Origin: Psychrosphaera sp. F3M07
Lineage (GTDB): Bacteria > Pseudomonadota > Gammaproteobacteria > Enterobacterales > Alteromonadaceae
Assembly (NCBI RefSeq): GCF_018860345.1
Contig: NZ_JAHKPJ010000025.1
Location: 186,001-250,000 of the forward strand
Length of the DNA: 64,000 bases
Direction of reading: 5' to 3'
A program made the position numbers and the translations under genes. The notes under the pieces are model-generated. The model was given only the letters and a program-made list of their open reading frames with translations. It had not been told where the DNA came from and did not search any database. This document shows positions 49,169 to 58,068 of this stretch, piece by piece (position 1 is the first letter of the stretch; each line of letters opens with the position of its first letter).

Positions 49169-49196
49169 CAGTTACTTAATTGCAACTAAGCGACTG
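49169..49196 (-). other. Intercistronic hairpin between nagB-II and nagA
   Basis: CAGTTACTTA and TAAGCGACTG can pair at nine of ten positions, counting one G-U, with an 8-nt loop. It has no following T run. It may protect or segment the nag transcript. A nearby TGACAACA is at most a half operator. Confidence 0.3.
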
Positions 49197-49234
49197 ACTG
49201 ATGCCAGATAATTAGTGTTGAGGCAATGACTAAA

Positions 49235-50236
49235 TTATAACGTTTTAGTTACTTTATTTAGTCCAGCTGGTGCATCTGGATCTACACCACGGCTTACAGC
49301 AACATGCGCTACATCGATATAAAAACGTTGTAATAATGTTAATGGAGCAATTCTATTAGCAATTGTGTTATTCGTCAGCGCAATATGCGTTACTGTTGCA
49401 CCACGAGACTTAACTTCGTTAATTTGTTCATCGTGACTCGTTTTTGACTCATCAGCTAAGTCAAGGCTAATAATGTCTAATCCGCCTTCTACTAAAGTAA
49501 CAGGACCGTGTAAAAACTCCGCACTCGAAAATGACTCAGCTTGAATACCACACACTTCTTTAAGTTTTAATGCAACTTCACGTGATAAGGCATAACCAAA
49601 ACCACGACCCATAACCACAAGATGGTCAACTCCAGCAACCGCTTCGGCTTTTAATTGAACAGGCTCATCAACGGTTTTAGCTAACACTTCCGGTAATTGA
49701 TTTACTGCAGAAATGAGTGATTGATCATTTTTCCAATGCGCCACTACGTGTAATAAAGCAGATAACGTCGCTAAATAGCTTTTGGTAGCAGCAACGGCTT
49801 TTTCTTCACCAACATTAAGTGGAATAACAACATCTGCAATTTCAGCTAAAGGTGAACTTTGGTCATTGACCAGTGCAATACACAATGCACCTTGTTTTTT
49901 GGCAATTTCTGCTTGAGATAAGATATCTGGGCTACGACCGGATTGAGAAATAACGATAACAGCACTACCGGCTAGGTTTACTTCTGTTCCAAATACACTT
50001 TTTACTGATGGTGCTGCTGCTACTACAGGCGTCCCTGTTTCAACTTCAATTAAATATTTACCAAAAACACCCGCATGATCTGAAGAACCACGACCAACCA
50101 TAAATACAAACTTTGGTGCTAATTGACGTAATGTTTCACCTAATTTAATAACTGTCTCGTTGTTCATTTCAATTTGTTGTTGAATGCGAGTTGGTGCTTC
50201 ACGCGCTTCGCGTTCCATAATAGTGTTAGTTAGCAT
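49235..50236 (-). CDS. nagB-II: Glucosamine-6-phosphate deaminase, SIS-domain type (NagB-II)
   Basis: This 333-residue protein has two SIS domains (FVFMVGRGSSDHAGVFGKYLIE with VISQSGRSPDIL, and LVVMGRGFGYALSREVALKLKEV with SAEFLHGP). It lacks the glutaminase half of GlmS. This is the NagB-II type of deaminase, which replaces classical NagB in Shewanella and relatives, and converts GlcN-6-P to fructose-6-P and ammonia. Context in nagK-nagB-II-nagA-nagP supports this over a general sugar isomerase. Confidence 0.92.
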   Translation of the reverse strand: MLTNTIMEREAREAPTRIQQQIEMNNETVIKLGETLRQLAPKFVFMVGRGSSDHAGVFGKYLIEVETGTPVVAAAPSVKSVFGTEVNLAGSAVIVISQSGRSPDILSQAEIAKKQGALCIALVNDQSSPLAEIADVVIPLNVGEEKAVAATKSYLATLSALLHVVAHWKNDQSLISAVNQLPEVLAKTVDEPVQLKAEAVAGVDHLVVMGRGFGYALSREVALKLKEVCGIQAESFSSAEFLHGPVTLVEGGLDIISLDLADESKTSHDEQINEVKSRGATVTHIALTNNTIANRIAPLTLLQRFYIDVAHVAVSRGVDPDAPAGLNKVTKTL

Positions 50237-50274
50237 AATTAATTCCTAATTAAATTCTATGTTAAATCAATTCG

Positions 50275-51183
50275 TTAAATAGCAACTGCACAAGCAGAAG
50301 ACTGTTGTTGAGCGTATAAAACCGCTCCTACTTCTGGTGGCTGCTCAGCCTCTTTCAGCTGACCCACAACTTCAGGGGATAAATATGGTTGCATTAAGGG
50401 CGATAACCCGCCGATAAGCGATAATTTTAGTGTTTTATCTTGAAGTAATTTCGTTGCTAAGGCAGACAAGTATTCAGCACCAGATTTCAATATGTTAATT
50501 GCATGTTGATCATTTAATTGTGCATGTTGCACAACTAAGGGAGCTAATCGTCCAAATTCTGTTGGTGTGAAACCAGATACTGTTTGGGCCAATTCAATAG
50601 CTGAAGTGATTTGATAATGTTTACAAATCGCTTTAATAAAATCAGTTTCTGGTTTTAAACCATCTAATACTAACAATGCCAATTCTATTGACTTGTAGCC
50701 AACCCAAGCACCACTACCAGCATCACCGACAGGAAATCCATGACCGCCCATTTCTATTAATTTGTTATTTTGACAAACCAATGCACTTGACCCTGTACCG
50801 ATGATCATCACTGCGCCATCTTTACCACCATGAGCCCCCACACAAGCAATGTGTAAGTCAGTGGTATAAAAACTTTGTTTAAACGGCGAATTCCAACGTT
50901 TCATTTCTGTCATACAAGCTTCAAGGTTTAAACCGGCCAAACCGATGCCTGCAATTAAATTAGCCTTAAAATCAGGAGTAAGTCCAACCTGAGCCAATGC
51001 AGTATCCGTTGCTTCAATAATGTGTTGTTGTGCTTTTTCAATCCCACGTAATACATTGGCTGGACCTGATACGGCGTCGGCGATTACTCCGTCTTCGTTA
51101 GAATAAAGAATCGCACGACATTTACTGCCCCCACCGTCGATACCTAAATAAAGTTGTTTATTATTGTATTTTTCTTTACTCAT
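50275..51183 (-). CDS. nagK: N-acetylglucosamine kinase, BadF/BcrA ATPase family
   Basis: The actin-fold kinase starts with the phosphate-1 motif LYLGIDGGGSKCRAILY and has MIIGTGSSALVCQN and GDAGSGAWVGYKSIELA as further nucleotide-site blocks. It belongs to the BadF/BadG family used as GlcNAc kinase in Shewanella and animals, unlike the ROK-family NagK of E. coli. Length is 302. It is the first gene of the nag operon, 80 bp downstream of a perfect 20-bp palindrome. Confidence 0.92.
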   Translation of the reverse strand: MSKEKYNNKQLYLGIDGGGSKCRAILYSNEDGVIADAVSGPANVLRGIEKAQQHIIEATDTALAQVGLTPDFKANLIAGIGLAGLNLEACMTEMKRWNSPFKQSFYTTDLHIACVGAHGGKDGAVMIIGTGSSALVCQNNKLIEMGGHGFPVGDAGSGAWVGYKSIELALLVLDGLKPETDFIKAICKHYQITSAIELAQTVSGFTPTEFGRLAPLVVQHAQLNDQHAINILKSGAEYLSALATKLLQDKTLKLSLIGGLSPLMQPYLSPEVVGQLKEAEQPPEVGAVLYAQQQSSACAVAI

Positions 51184-51262
51184 TACTGATCCAAACTATT
51201 AAATAAAAAAATGCTCATCCGTGAGCTAACTTCACCACAACATGAATTAGTACTGCCACCAA

Positions 51263-51282
51263 AAATGACAGCGCTGTCATTT
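51263..51282. promoter_or_regulatory. NagR-type operator upstream of nagK operon
   Basis: The sequence AAATGACAGCGCTGTCATTT is a perfect 20-bp palindrome. It fits the TGACAnCGnTGTCA pattern known for the LacI-type NagR of Alteromonadales. It lies 80 bp upstream of nagK, and the same core recurs twice more in this locus. Confidence 0.85.
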
Positions 51283-51412
51283 AAGTTAACACAAGAATAA
51301 ATTTGGTCAAGAAAGAATCGCTATAATTTTATATTTTTCAGATAATGCATTGTTATTAAAGACATTAATTTTTACTAATTGAATGGCTTTTTATGTTTCA
51401 AGATAATGAAAT

Positions 51413-51443
51413 TGGTCTTTTAACAAGCGCTGTCATAAGACCA
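51413..51443 (-). terminator. Hairpin after the hexosaminidase gene
   Basis: TGGTCTT and AAGACCA form a 7-bp stem with a 17-nt loop about 20 bp after the hexosaminidase stop codon. The following minus-strand sequence ATTTCATT is only weakly T-rich. The loop holds a lone operator half (TGACAGCGC). Confidence 0.4.
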
Positions 51444-51461
51444 GTTTCATTTAATATCTCT

Positions 51462-54101
51462 TTAATTAACGGCTAATGCTCTTCCTTTACGTCGGCCATT
51501 AATGCTAATAGTTCGGACAAAAACTGGTGTATTAACTTCTACTTCACCTGTATATTTTGTCCAACCAGTATCGGCATCTTTGTATTCAATTAATACCCCC
51601 ACAAAGGTAGTATTGGCTCTTAACACACCATTCTCAATTACGGCACCAACCGTTGGTAATCGGTAATATAGGTCCGACAATTCCGCTTTGTATAACGTTT
51701 TTGTCGCAATATGGTTGGAAAAACGTTGCCAATCAAGATCTCTATTTTTATACATTTCATCAGTGATATAAATTGTATCTTGACTGTACTTTTTACCATC
51801 ATAATCATAATCAAGTTCCCAATCAGCTTTGTGCCATGCTCGTTCTGCTAATGCATATAATCGTGGAAATATCATGTATGAGGCTTGATCATCAGTGCGA
51901 ACACTTTCGCTCCAAAACTGCCCTTGCATACCAACAAAACCTTTGCCTTTTTCCATAGGTTTATGAGTTATCTCGCCCTTATCATTTGTTTGGACCGTAT
52001 CGTCAGATACAAATGCATTTTCTTCTCTATCTTTCATAAACTCAGCGTTAGCCGGTAAATTCTCTGGCATAAAGTTAAATACTTTATGGCTATTTATATG
52101 GCGGGATGCCCAGTAATAGCCACGTTCTTTAGAGTCTGCTTCATACGGAAAATCAAAGTATAGGGTTTCTGGTGTTGAGATAACGACCTCCCAGCCTCTA
52201 TTAACTTGCTCGTGTGCAGCTTTATGACCACCCCACATTAATGGGGTCCAAGCATTAGATTGAACAACTTCAGGCATACGTTCTTTTTTAGTATGGCCCA
52301 TACCATCATTCCAACCCGCAGCTTCTATGCCTCGTTTGGCCAACAATCGAGAAACTCGCTCAACAAAATAAGCAGCAATATCTTCCGCACTTTCAATACC
52401 AGTAACGTTATCTTTAAGTAGTTTTTTGCAAGCGGTGGATTCTAACCAAGCCCCAGCAGTTTCGTCTGCACCTATATGGTAACGAGTTAATTTATTTTTG
52501 GCTTGCTCGTGCATATTCGTCAGTTCATCTACCACTTTACCGATAAAATCATACGATGAATCCATACAAGCATTGATTGTATTATCATTGTAAAACTGCA
52601 CTGAACTGTAAACTGTACTGTCTTCAACATCATGTAATACATATTGATTTGCTAATTGAGTTTTACCTTGAGACATCAGTTTATTATGGCGAGCTGTCAT
52701 CGCTTTAATGGCGGCTCTTGAATGACCCGGCATATCCATAGATGGAATAACTTGTATATGACGAGCCGTTGCAAACGCCAAAATCTCTTTATAGTCTTCT
52801 ACGGTATAATAGCCATTAACATGACTGTCTCTGTTTGGGCCTGAGCCAAGTTGGGGTAATAAGCAGTTTTGCTCTGTTAAATCATGGCAACGGTAACCAC
52901 CAATGTCGGTTAATTCTGGTAGACCGGGTATCTCAACACGCCAACCTTCATCATCAGCTAAATGGAAATGGAACTTATTCAGCTTATATGCTGCCATCTG
53001 CTCTAATACTTTTAAGATAAATTCTTTAGATTTGAAGTTGCGAGAAACATCCACATGCATACCTCTAAAATCAAACCTAGGTTCATCTTTTACTGTTAAT
53101 AAAGGTACAACTGTTGATTCAGGGGTTATTAAACTCGACAAACTTTGCAACGCATAAAAAGCCCCCGTATCACTACCGGCTTCAATGTTTATTTCGCTTT
53201 CATTAATAATGAGTTCATATGCTTCCCCTTCTAAACCAGGCTGATTTTTTATCGTTACGTTTATGCCTGTAGTACTTTGAGAAATGCCCAACAATTTTAA
53301 TCGACTTAACGCCGCTGCTATTCCTTCTTGGCTGATACCTACTAAATTTATCTTTAAACCCGATTTAAGATCTAAGCTTTTGTCAGTACTATCAACAATC
53401 ACAGATTTTGGCGTTGGTAAAATGGAGGTTGTTACATCACGTGTAACATAATTAGCTTGGTTCTCTTTATATAACCAATTAGCAGTAGCAGGTTGAGTGT
53501 TATCTGCTTCGGTACGTTTAAAGTGATGATCTTGTTCAGTTAACGGAATTGAATAAGGTAAAATCTCAAGTCCTGTTTCTGCATCTTGCTGCGGTTTGGT
53601 ACTTAATAAAACGTGAGGAGTTTGATCGCTACCAACTATATAATAATTAGGCATCATGTCCGTCTGAGCCAAATGCCAAAATGCACCTCGAAATGGAATA
53701 GTATACGTCTGCCCTGCTATAAATCCTGTGTAAGACTGACTTGGAGTAATAGTGTGCATATCACCATTTACATGGGTTATATCAAAATCTTCGCTGCTTT
53801 CTTGTTGAATTGGCCCCATGTTACTGAAATATATTTTCCAGTCTTTGTCATTAAATGAAACGGGAGAAGTTAATCTAATTTGCGCCTGAAAACACAATCC
53901 GTCGACTACATTAGGATCACAATTATCATCGCTACGATTCGTAATAATTTCATATTTCACTTCAATATTTTTAGCAAAATCTGCAATTGAGCTTTCAGCA
54001 TTAATGCTATTTTCAGTTTCATTTTGCTGAATACTATCTGGCTGACAACCAGTTAATACTAAGCTAAGCAAAGGTAATATAAGTGTATATCTTCGTTTCA
54101 T
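51462..54101 (-). CDS. GH20 beta-hexosaminidase (chitobiase) lipoprotein
   Basis: The product splits GlcNAc from chitobiose and longer chitooligosaccharides. It begins with a lipoprotein signal (TLILPLLSLVLTGC), so it is probably anchored in the outer membrane. Domains in order are a CHB_HEX carbohydrate-binding domain (LTSPVSFNDKDWKIYFSN), a GH20b domain, and the GH20 barrel (FDFRGMHVDVSRNF, HFHLADDEGWRVEI, and the catalytic pair in YHIGADET). A CHB_HEX_C end follows. I use the ATG at 54101, with GGGAG 6 nt upstream. Length 879 is typical of chitobiases. It diverges from the haloperoxidase-like gene. Confidence 0.94.
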   Translation of the reverse strand: MKRRYTLILPLLSLVLTGCQPDSIQQNETENSINAESSIADFAKNIEVKYEIITNRSDDNCDPNVVDGLCFQAQIRLTSPVSFNDKDWKIYFSNMGPIQQESSEDFDITHVNGDMHTITPSQSYTGFIAGQTYTIPFRGAFWHLAQTDMMPNYYIVGSDQTPHVLLSTKPQQDAETGLEILPYSIPLTEQDHHFKRTEADNTQPATANWLYKENQANYVTRDVTTSILPTPKSVIVDSTDKSLDLKSGLKINLVGISQEGIAAALSRLKLLGISQSTTGINVTIKNQPGLEGEAYELIINESEINIEAGSDTGAFYALQSLSSLITPESTVVPLLTVKDEPRFDFRGMHVDVSRNFKSKEFILKVLEQMAAYKLNKFHFHLADDEGWRVEIPGLPELTDIGGYRCHDLTEQNCLLPQLGSGPNRDSHVNGYYTVEDYKEILAFATARHIQVIPSMDMPGHSRAAIKAMTARHNKLMSQGKTQLANQYVLHDVEDSTVYSSVQFYNDNTINACMDSSYDFIGKVVDELTNMHEQAKNKLTRYHIGADETAGAWLESTACKKLLKDNVTGIESAEDIAAYFVERVSRLLAKRGIEAAGWNDGMGHTKKERMPEVVQSNAWTPLMWGGHKAAHEQVNRGWEVVISTPETLYFDFPYEADSKERGYYWASRHINSHKVFNFMPENLPANAEFMKDREENAFVSDDTVQTNDKGEITHKPMEKGKGFVGMQGQFWSESVRTDDQASYMIFPRLYALAERAWHKADWELDYDYDGKKYSQDTIYITDEMYKNRDLDWQRFSNHIATKTLYKAELSDLYYRLPTVGAVIENGVLRANTTFVGVLIEYKDADTGWTKYTGEVEVNTPVFVRTISINGRRKGRALAVN

Positions 54102-54204
54102 TTGAGACTCCCGCACTAAGTTATTCAAGCTCAATATCTAACAGGCAATTTTAAGACTAGATAGACAAAGTCACTAAATTTAAATTTATTATTTCTATTA
54201 ATAA

Positions 54205-54254
54205 TTTAAACATAACAAAGAATGACAACGCTGTCATTCTTTGTTATGTTTAAA
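54205..54254. promoter_or_regulatory. 50-bp inverted repeat containing a NagR-type operator
   Basis: Two 25-nt arms, 54205-54229 and 54230-54254, are inverted copies with a single mismatch. The centre AATGACAAC/GCTGTCATT is the NagR-type operator core. It lies about 105 bp from the hexosaminidase start and 105 bp from the haloperoxidase-like start, so it can serve both promoters. The arms extend well beyond what a LacI-type dimer needs. It could also form a cruciform or act as a transcript hairpin. Confidence 0.8.
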
Positions 54255-54359
54255 ATTCATTCTATTTTAAATTCGCCTTTACTTTTAGGCAGCATGTAAT
54301 TCGTTATGAATAAATAGGATGGAAATTAAAATATCTACAATCCGTATAAGAGTATAATT

Positions 54360-56336
54360 ATGATGAAAACAAATACCCTTGGAACAAAATTAAAACTCGC
54401 ATTATTTGTTCTAACTGCAATGTTAGCTGGCTGTAATAGTGACAAAAAAGATACTGTTGTAGAAATAACACCAGAAAGAACAGGTCATTCTGTAGCTCGA
54501 ATGTGGAATGAGGTCGTATTGGATGCCATTAGAAATGACTATGCACGCCCTACCGTTCATGCACGAAATTTATTCCACATATCTTCTGCTATGTATGACT
54601 CGTGGTCTACCTATAACAACAAAGCGACCCCATTTTTATTTGGCCAAGTGTTAAATAGTTATGAATGTAAATCCGTTGAAGTTGAAATACCGGAAGATGT
54701 ATTGCCATCACAAGAAACGGCTATTAGTTACGCAACTTACCGTTTGATCTCACATCGCTTTGCTAACTCACCAGGTGCTGGGTTTATTCAAAATGAAGCT
54801 GACGTATTAATGAATGATTTAGGTTTAGATACGGACTATGTCTCCCTAGATTATATAAATGGTGAAAATAAAGCGGCTGCATTGGGTAACTATATCGCCA
54901 ATTGTTATATTGAGTTTGGATTAACCGATGGGTCAAACGAACAAAATGACTACGCAAATACAAGTTATAAACCAATTAATCCCAACATAAAACTAGGTGA
55001 TGCTGCTCCAGGTAATCCAGATGTTATAGATATGAATCGCTGGCAGCGTATTGAATTAGACAACTTTATTGATCAAGCAGGCAACTTAGTCACCGGTATT
55101 CCTGAATTTTTAGGGGCTGAATGGGGACAAGTAGTACCATTTGCACTGTCAGAAAATGACAAAGTTACGTTTAATCGAGACGGTTTTGACTATCAGGTTT
55201 ATCACAATCCTGGACAACCACCATATATTGGAGGTGTATTATCAGACCAATATAAATGGGGATTTTCAATGGTGTCAATTTGGTCTAGCCATCTTGATGA
55301 ATCTGATGACACTATGGTTGATATATCACCTGCAAGTTTAGGCAACATCCAATCATTCCCCTCTAGTGTTGAAAGTTATGATCAATTTTATAACTTTATA
55401 GACGGAGGAGACTCAAGCCAAGGTTATGCGTTAAATCCATCAACAAACCAGCCTTATGAACCTCAAATGGTACCTAGAGCCGATTACGCAAGAGTACTTG
55501 CTGAATTTTGGGCTGACGGACCATCATCTGAAACCCCTCCAGGCCACTGGTTTACAATTTTAAATACAGTGAGTGATCACCCACAATTAGTTAAACGATG
55601 GTCTGGTCAAGGTGAAACTCTTGGAAACCTAGAATGGGATGTTAAAACATACTTTGCCTTAGGCGGAACTATGCACGATGCGGCAATTGCAGCTTGGGGA
55701 GTTAAAGGTTGGTACGACTATGTACGTCCTGTAGCCGCCATCAGAGCAATGGCTGATTTAGGCCAAAGCACAGATGAAAACTTACCTTCTTACCATGTAG
55801 ACGGTATTCCATTAGTTGACAACTATATTGAGTTGGTAACAGAAGGCGATCCATTGGTTGGTGAAAACAATGAACACTTAAATAAGATTAAACTTTATGC
55901 CTGGAAAGGCCCTAGTTACATTGAAGTGCCATCTGAAGATGTTGCTGGTGTTGGTTGGATTTTAGCGGAACGTTGGTGGACGTATCAGCGTCCATCATTT
56001 GTCACACCTCCTTTTGCAGGTTATGTATCTGGACATTCTACTTTTTCAAGAGCGGCGGCTGAATTAATGACACTTATGACAGGCGATGCATACTTTCCGG
56101 GCGGGATGAGTGGATTTGATATCAAAGCAAATGAGTTTTTAGTGTTTGAACGAGGCCCTAGTGTTGATATGACTTTACAATGGGCGACATATAGAGACGC
56201 GTCAGATCAATGTAGTTTATCTCGAATTTGGGGCGGTATTCATCCTCCCGCAGATGATATACCAGGTAGAAAAATGGGATTGATTATTGGCCCAGAATCA
56301 TTCGAAAAAGCCAATGCCATGTTTAACGGCAATTAA
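54360..56336 (+). CDS. Vanadium-dependent haloperoxidase-like lipoprotein (PAP2 superfamily)
   Basis: A lipoprotein signal (LFVLTAMLAGC) is followed by a long alpha-helical protein. The vanadate/phosphate site of the vanadium haloperoxidase/PAP2 fold is complete: KGWYDYVRP (K-x6-RP, near residue 448), SGH in GYVSGHSTFSRA (near 557), and SRIWGGIHPPADD (R near 621, His near 627). The early block ISSAMYDSWSTYNNKATPFLFG is typical of this bacterial haloperoxidase branch. It could oxidise halides with peroxide or act as an acid phosphatase; sequence alone cannot separate these. The next gene starts 18 bp later. Confidence 0.85.
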   Translation: MMKTNTLGTKLKLALFVLTAMLAGCNSDKKDTVVEITPERTGHSVARMWNEVVLDAIRNDYARPTVHARNLFHISSAMYDSWSTYNNKATPFLFGQVLNSYECKSVEVEIPEDVLPSQETAISYATYRLISHRFANSPGAGFIQNEADVLMNDLGLDTDYVSLDYINGENKAAALGNYIANCYIEFGLTDGSNEQNDYANTSYKPINPNIKLGDAAPGNPDVIDMNRWQRIELDNFIDQAGNLVTGIPEFLGAEWGQVVPFALSENDKVTFNRDGFDYQVYHNPGQPPYIGGVLSDQYKWGFSMVSIWSSHLDESDDTMVDISPASLGNIQSFPSSVESYDQFYNFIDGGDSSQGYALNPSTNQPYEPQMVPRADYARVLAEFWADGPSSETPPGHWFTILNTVSDHPQLVKRWSGQGETLGNLEWDVKTYFALGGTMHDAAIAAWGVKGWYDYVRPVAAIRAMADLGQSTDENLPSYHVDGIPLVDNYIELVTEGDPLVGENNEHLNKIKLYAWKGPSYIEVPSEDVAGVGWILAERWWTYQRPSFVTPPFAGYVSGHSTFSRAAAELMTLMTGDAYFPGGMSGFDIKANEFLVFERGPSVDMTLQWATYRDASDQCSLSRIWGGIHPPADDIPGRKMGLIIGPESFEKANAMFNGN

Positions 56337-56354
56337 TATCTAAAGGTTTACAAA

Positions 56355-58016
56355 ATGTTAAATAAGTCTGCAATTTTGTTTTTATTTTCTGTTTTTTTTA
56401 TCACGGCATGTAGTGATAAAAAAACCGAATCACCAATAGATAATGAACAGTTGGAAGAGCCTGTCGAGGTCGTTTTGTCTTTCACTGATATTAGTTCAGC
56501 TGCAGGCATAACCCTGTTCCATTCTAATCGGCTTGGAACAAATGCCACTATGCCATCCATGTTCTCAGGCGGTGTTGCAGCAGAAGACTATGATAACGAT
56601 GGTGATATAGACTTATATTTTGTTAGTGGAGAGTCTAGTCAAAATCACTTATACCAAAATCAAGGAGACGGAACCTTTGTCGATGTTGCACAACAAGCTG
56701 GCGTGGCTATTAATGGCAAACGAACAAGTGGGCCAACCTTTGCAGACATTAATGGAGACGGTTATTTAGATTTAGCGCTTGGAGCAGTAGATAACCAAAA
56801 ATTTCATCTATTTTTAAATAACCAAGACGGAACATTTACCGATATTACCGCTACGTCGGGGATACAATTTACCGCCCCAAATACAGTTTCAATCACATTT
56901 TCAGATTTAGACAACGACGGTGATTTAGACATGTTTGCCAGTCACTGGGGACATGATTTAGCTGAAGGTGATAGTTTAGAAATGATTTGGCGAAATGACA
57001 GCCAAGGCGACCTAGTGTTTTTTACGGATATCAGCACTGAAATGGGATTATCTACTATTTACCAAAATCAATTTGATACCGCTGACAATCCTGACGCTGA
57101 AGCAGACTCATCTTTTGTTCCAAGCTTGAGCGACATCGACTCAGATGGCGATATGGACCTGCTTCTTGTGTCTGATTATGGTCTCACTAAATTACTTCGT
57201 AACAATGGACATAATTTTGAGTTAGTCGAATCTGATAGCATCATAGATCAATTTGGTATGGGGTCGGCGGTTGCAGATATCGACAATGATGGTGATATGG
57301 ATTGGTTTGTCACTAGTATTGCCGAAAAAGAATATAGCGGTGAAGATAAAAATCCGACAGAAGGGTATAGGGGTAATACGTTATACAAAAATGATGGCTT
57401 AGGTAACTTCAGTAATGTTTCAATTTCTGCAGGAGTGAGTGACGGTGGTTGGGGATGGGGAGCCTGTATTGCAGACTTCAATAACGACAGTTTACCCGAC
57501 ATTTTTCATGTTAATGGTTGGGGTCAAAATGGTCAGTTATTTGTGATGTTCCAAGATGACAAATCAAGATTATTTATCGCTCAAAAAGATGGTACTTTTA
57601 TAGAACAAGCCGTTAAACTCGGTATCGATGACGAACATCAAGGACGAGGGTTAAGCTGTAATGATTTTGATAATGATGGGGATATTGATATAGCCGTATC
57701 AAACAACCAAGGTCCAGCCAAATTATACCAAAACAACCTCACGGGGCAGAATCAATTCTTAAAAATTAAACTCTCAGGAAACTCACCAAATACTCAGGCT
57801 ATTGGAGCTTTGGTAGAAGTTATTGTCAACGAATCGTTAACGTTAACCAAAGAAGTTCGTATCGATAATAACTTTGTTTCACAAAATGCCAATGAACTGC
57901 ATTTTGGATTAGCCAATAATAATAGCGTAGAAAAAATAATTATCACTTGGCCAGATCAAACGATTACAGAGCAATCTAATGTAAGCTCAGGCCAAACCGT
58001 TAAGATCTCTCAATAA
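56355..58016 (+). CDS. FG-GAP/VCBS repeat lipoprotein with UnbV (CRTAC1-type) domain
   Basis: The 553-residue product has a lipoprotein signal (FLFSVFFITACSDKK). It carries about seven Ca-binding FG-GAP loops such as DYDNDGDIDLYFV, DINGDGYLDLALG, DLDNDGDLDMFAS and DFDNDGDIDIAVS, a predicted beta-propeller. The C-terminal ASPIC/UnbV domain covers about residues 475-548 (IGALVEVIVNE...ITWPDQTITEQ). This CRTAC1-like architecture is of unknown biochemical role, perhaps adhesion or partner binding. AAAGG precedes the ATG, and the 18-bp gap to the haloperoxidase-like gene makes a two-gene operon. Confidence 0.88.
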   Translation: MLNKSAILFLFSVFFITACSDKKTESPIDNEQLEEPVEVVLSFTDISSAAGITLFHSNRLGTNATMPSMFSGGVAAEDYDNDGDIDLYFVSGESSQNHLYQNQGDGTFVDVAQQAGVAINGKRTSGPTFADINGDGYLDLALGAVDNQKFHLFLNNQDGTFTDITATSGIQFTAPNTVSITFSDLDNDGDLDMFASHWGHDLAEGDSLEMIWRNDSQGDLVFFTDISTEMGLSTIYQNQFDTADNPDAEADSSFVPSLSDIDSDGDMDLLLVSDYGLTKLLRNNGHNFELVESDSIIDQFGMGSAVADIDNDGDMDWFVTSIAEKEYSGEDKNPTEGYRGNTLYKNDGLGNFSNVSISAGVSDGGWGWGACIADFNNDSLPDIFHVNGWGQNGQLFVMFQDDKSRLFIAQKDGTFIEQAVKLGIDDEHQGRGLSCNDFDNDGDIDIAVSNNQGPAKLYQNNLTGQNQFLKIKLSGNSPNTQAIGALVEVIVNESLTLTKEVRIDNNFVSQNANELHFGLANNNSVEKIIITWPDQTITEQSNVSSGQTVKISQ

Positions 58017-58023
58017 TAAAAAT

Positions 58024-58050
58024 TGCCTCAATCTTCTTTGGGTTGAGGCA
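58024..58050. terminator. Bidirectional terminator hairpin
   Basis: TGCCTCAA and TTGAGGCA form a stem with an 11-nt loop between the convergent UnbV gene and halogenase gene. On the minus strand ATTTTTATT follows, on the plus strand TTTATGATT. Confidence 0.75.
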
Positions 58051-58068
58051 TTTATGATTACCTTTCTT

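Noticed and set aside
49159-49172. TGACAACA upstream of nagA as a fourth NagR operator
   Set aside because: Only the left half matches; the right half (TCAGTT) has no symmetry, and nagA is already within the nagK operon.
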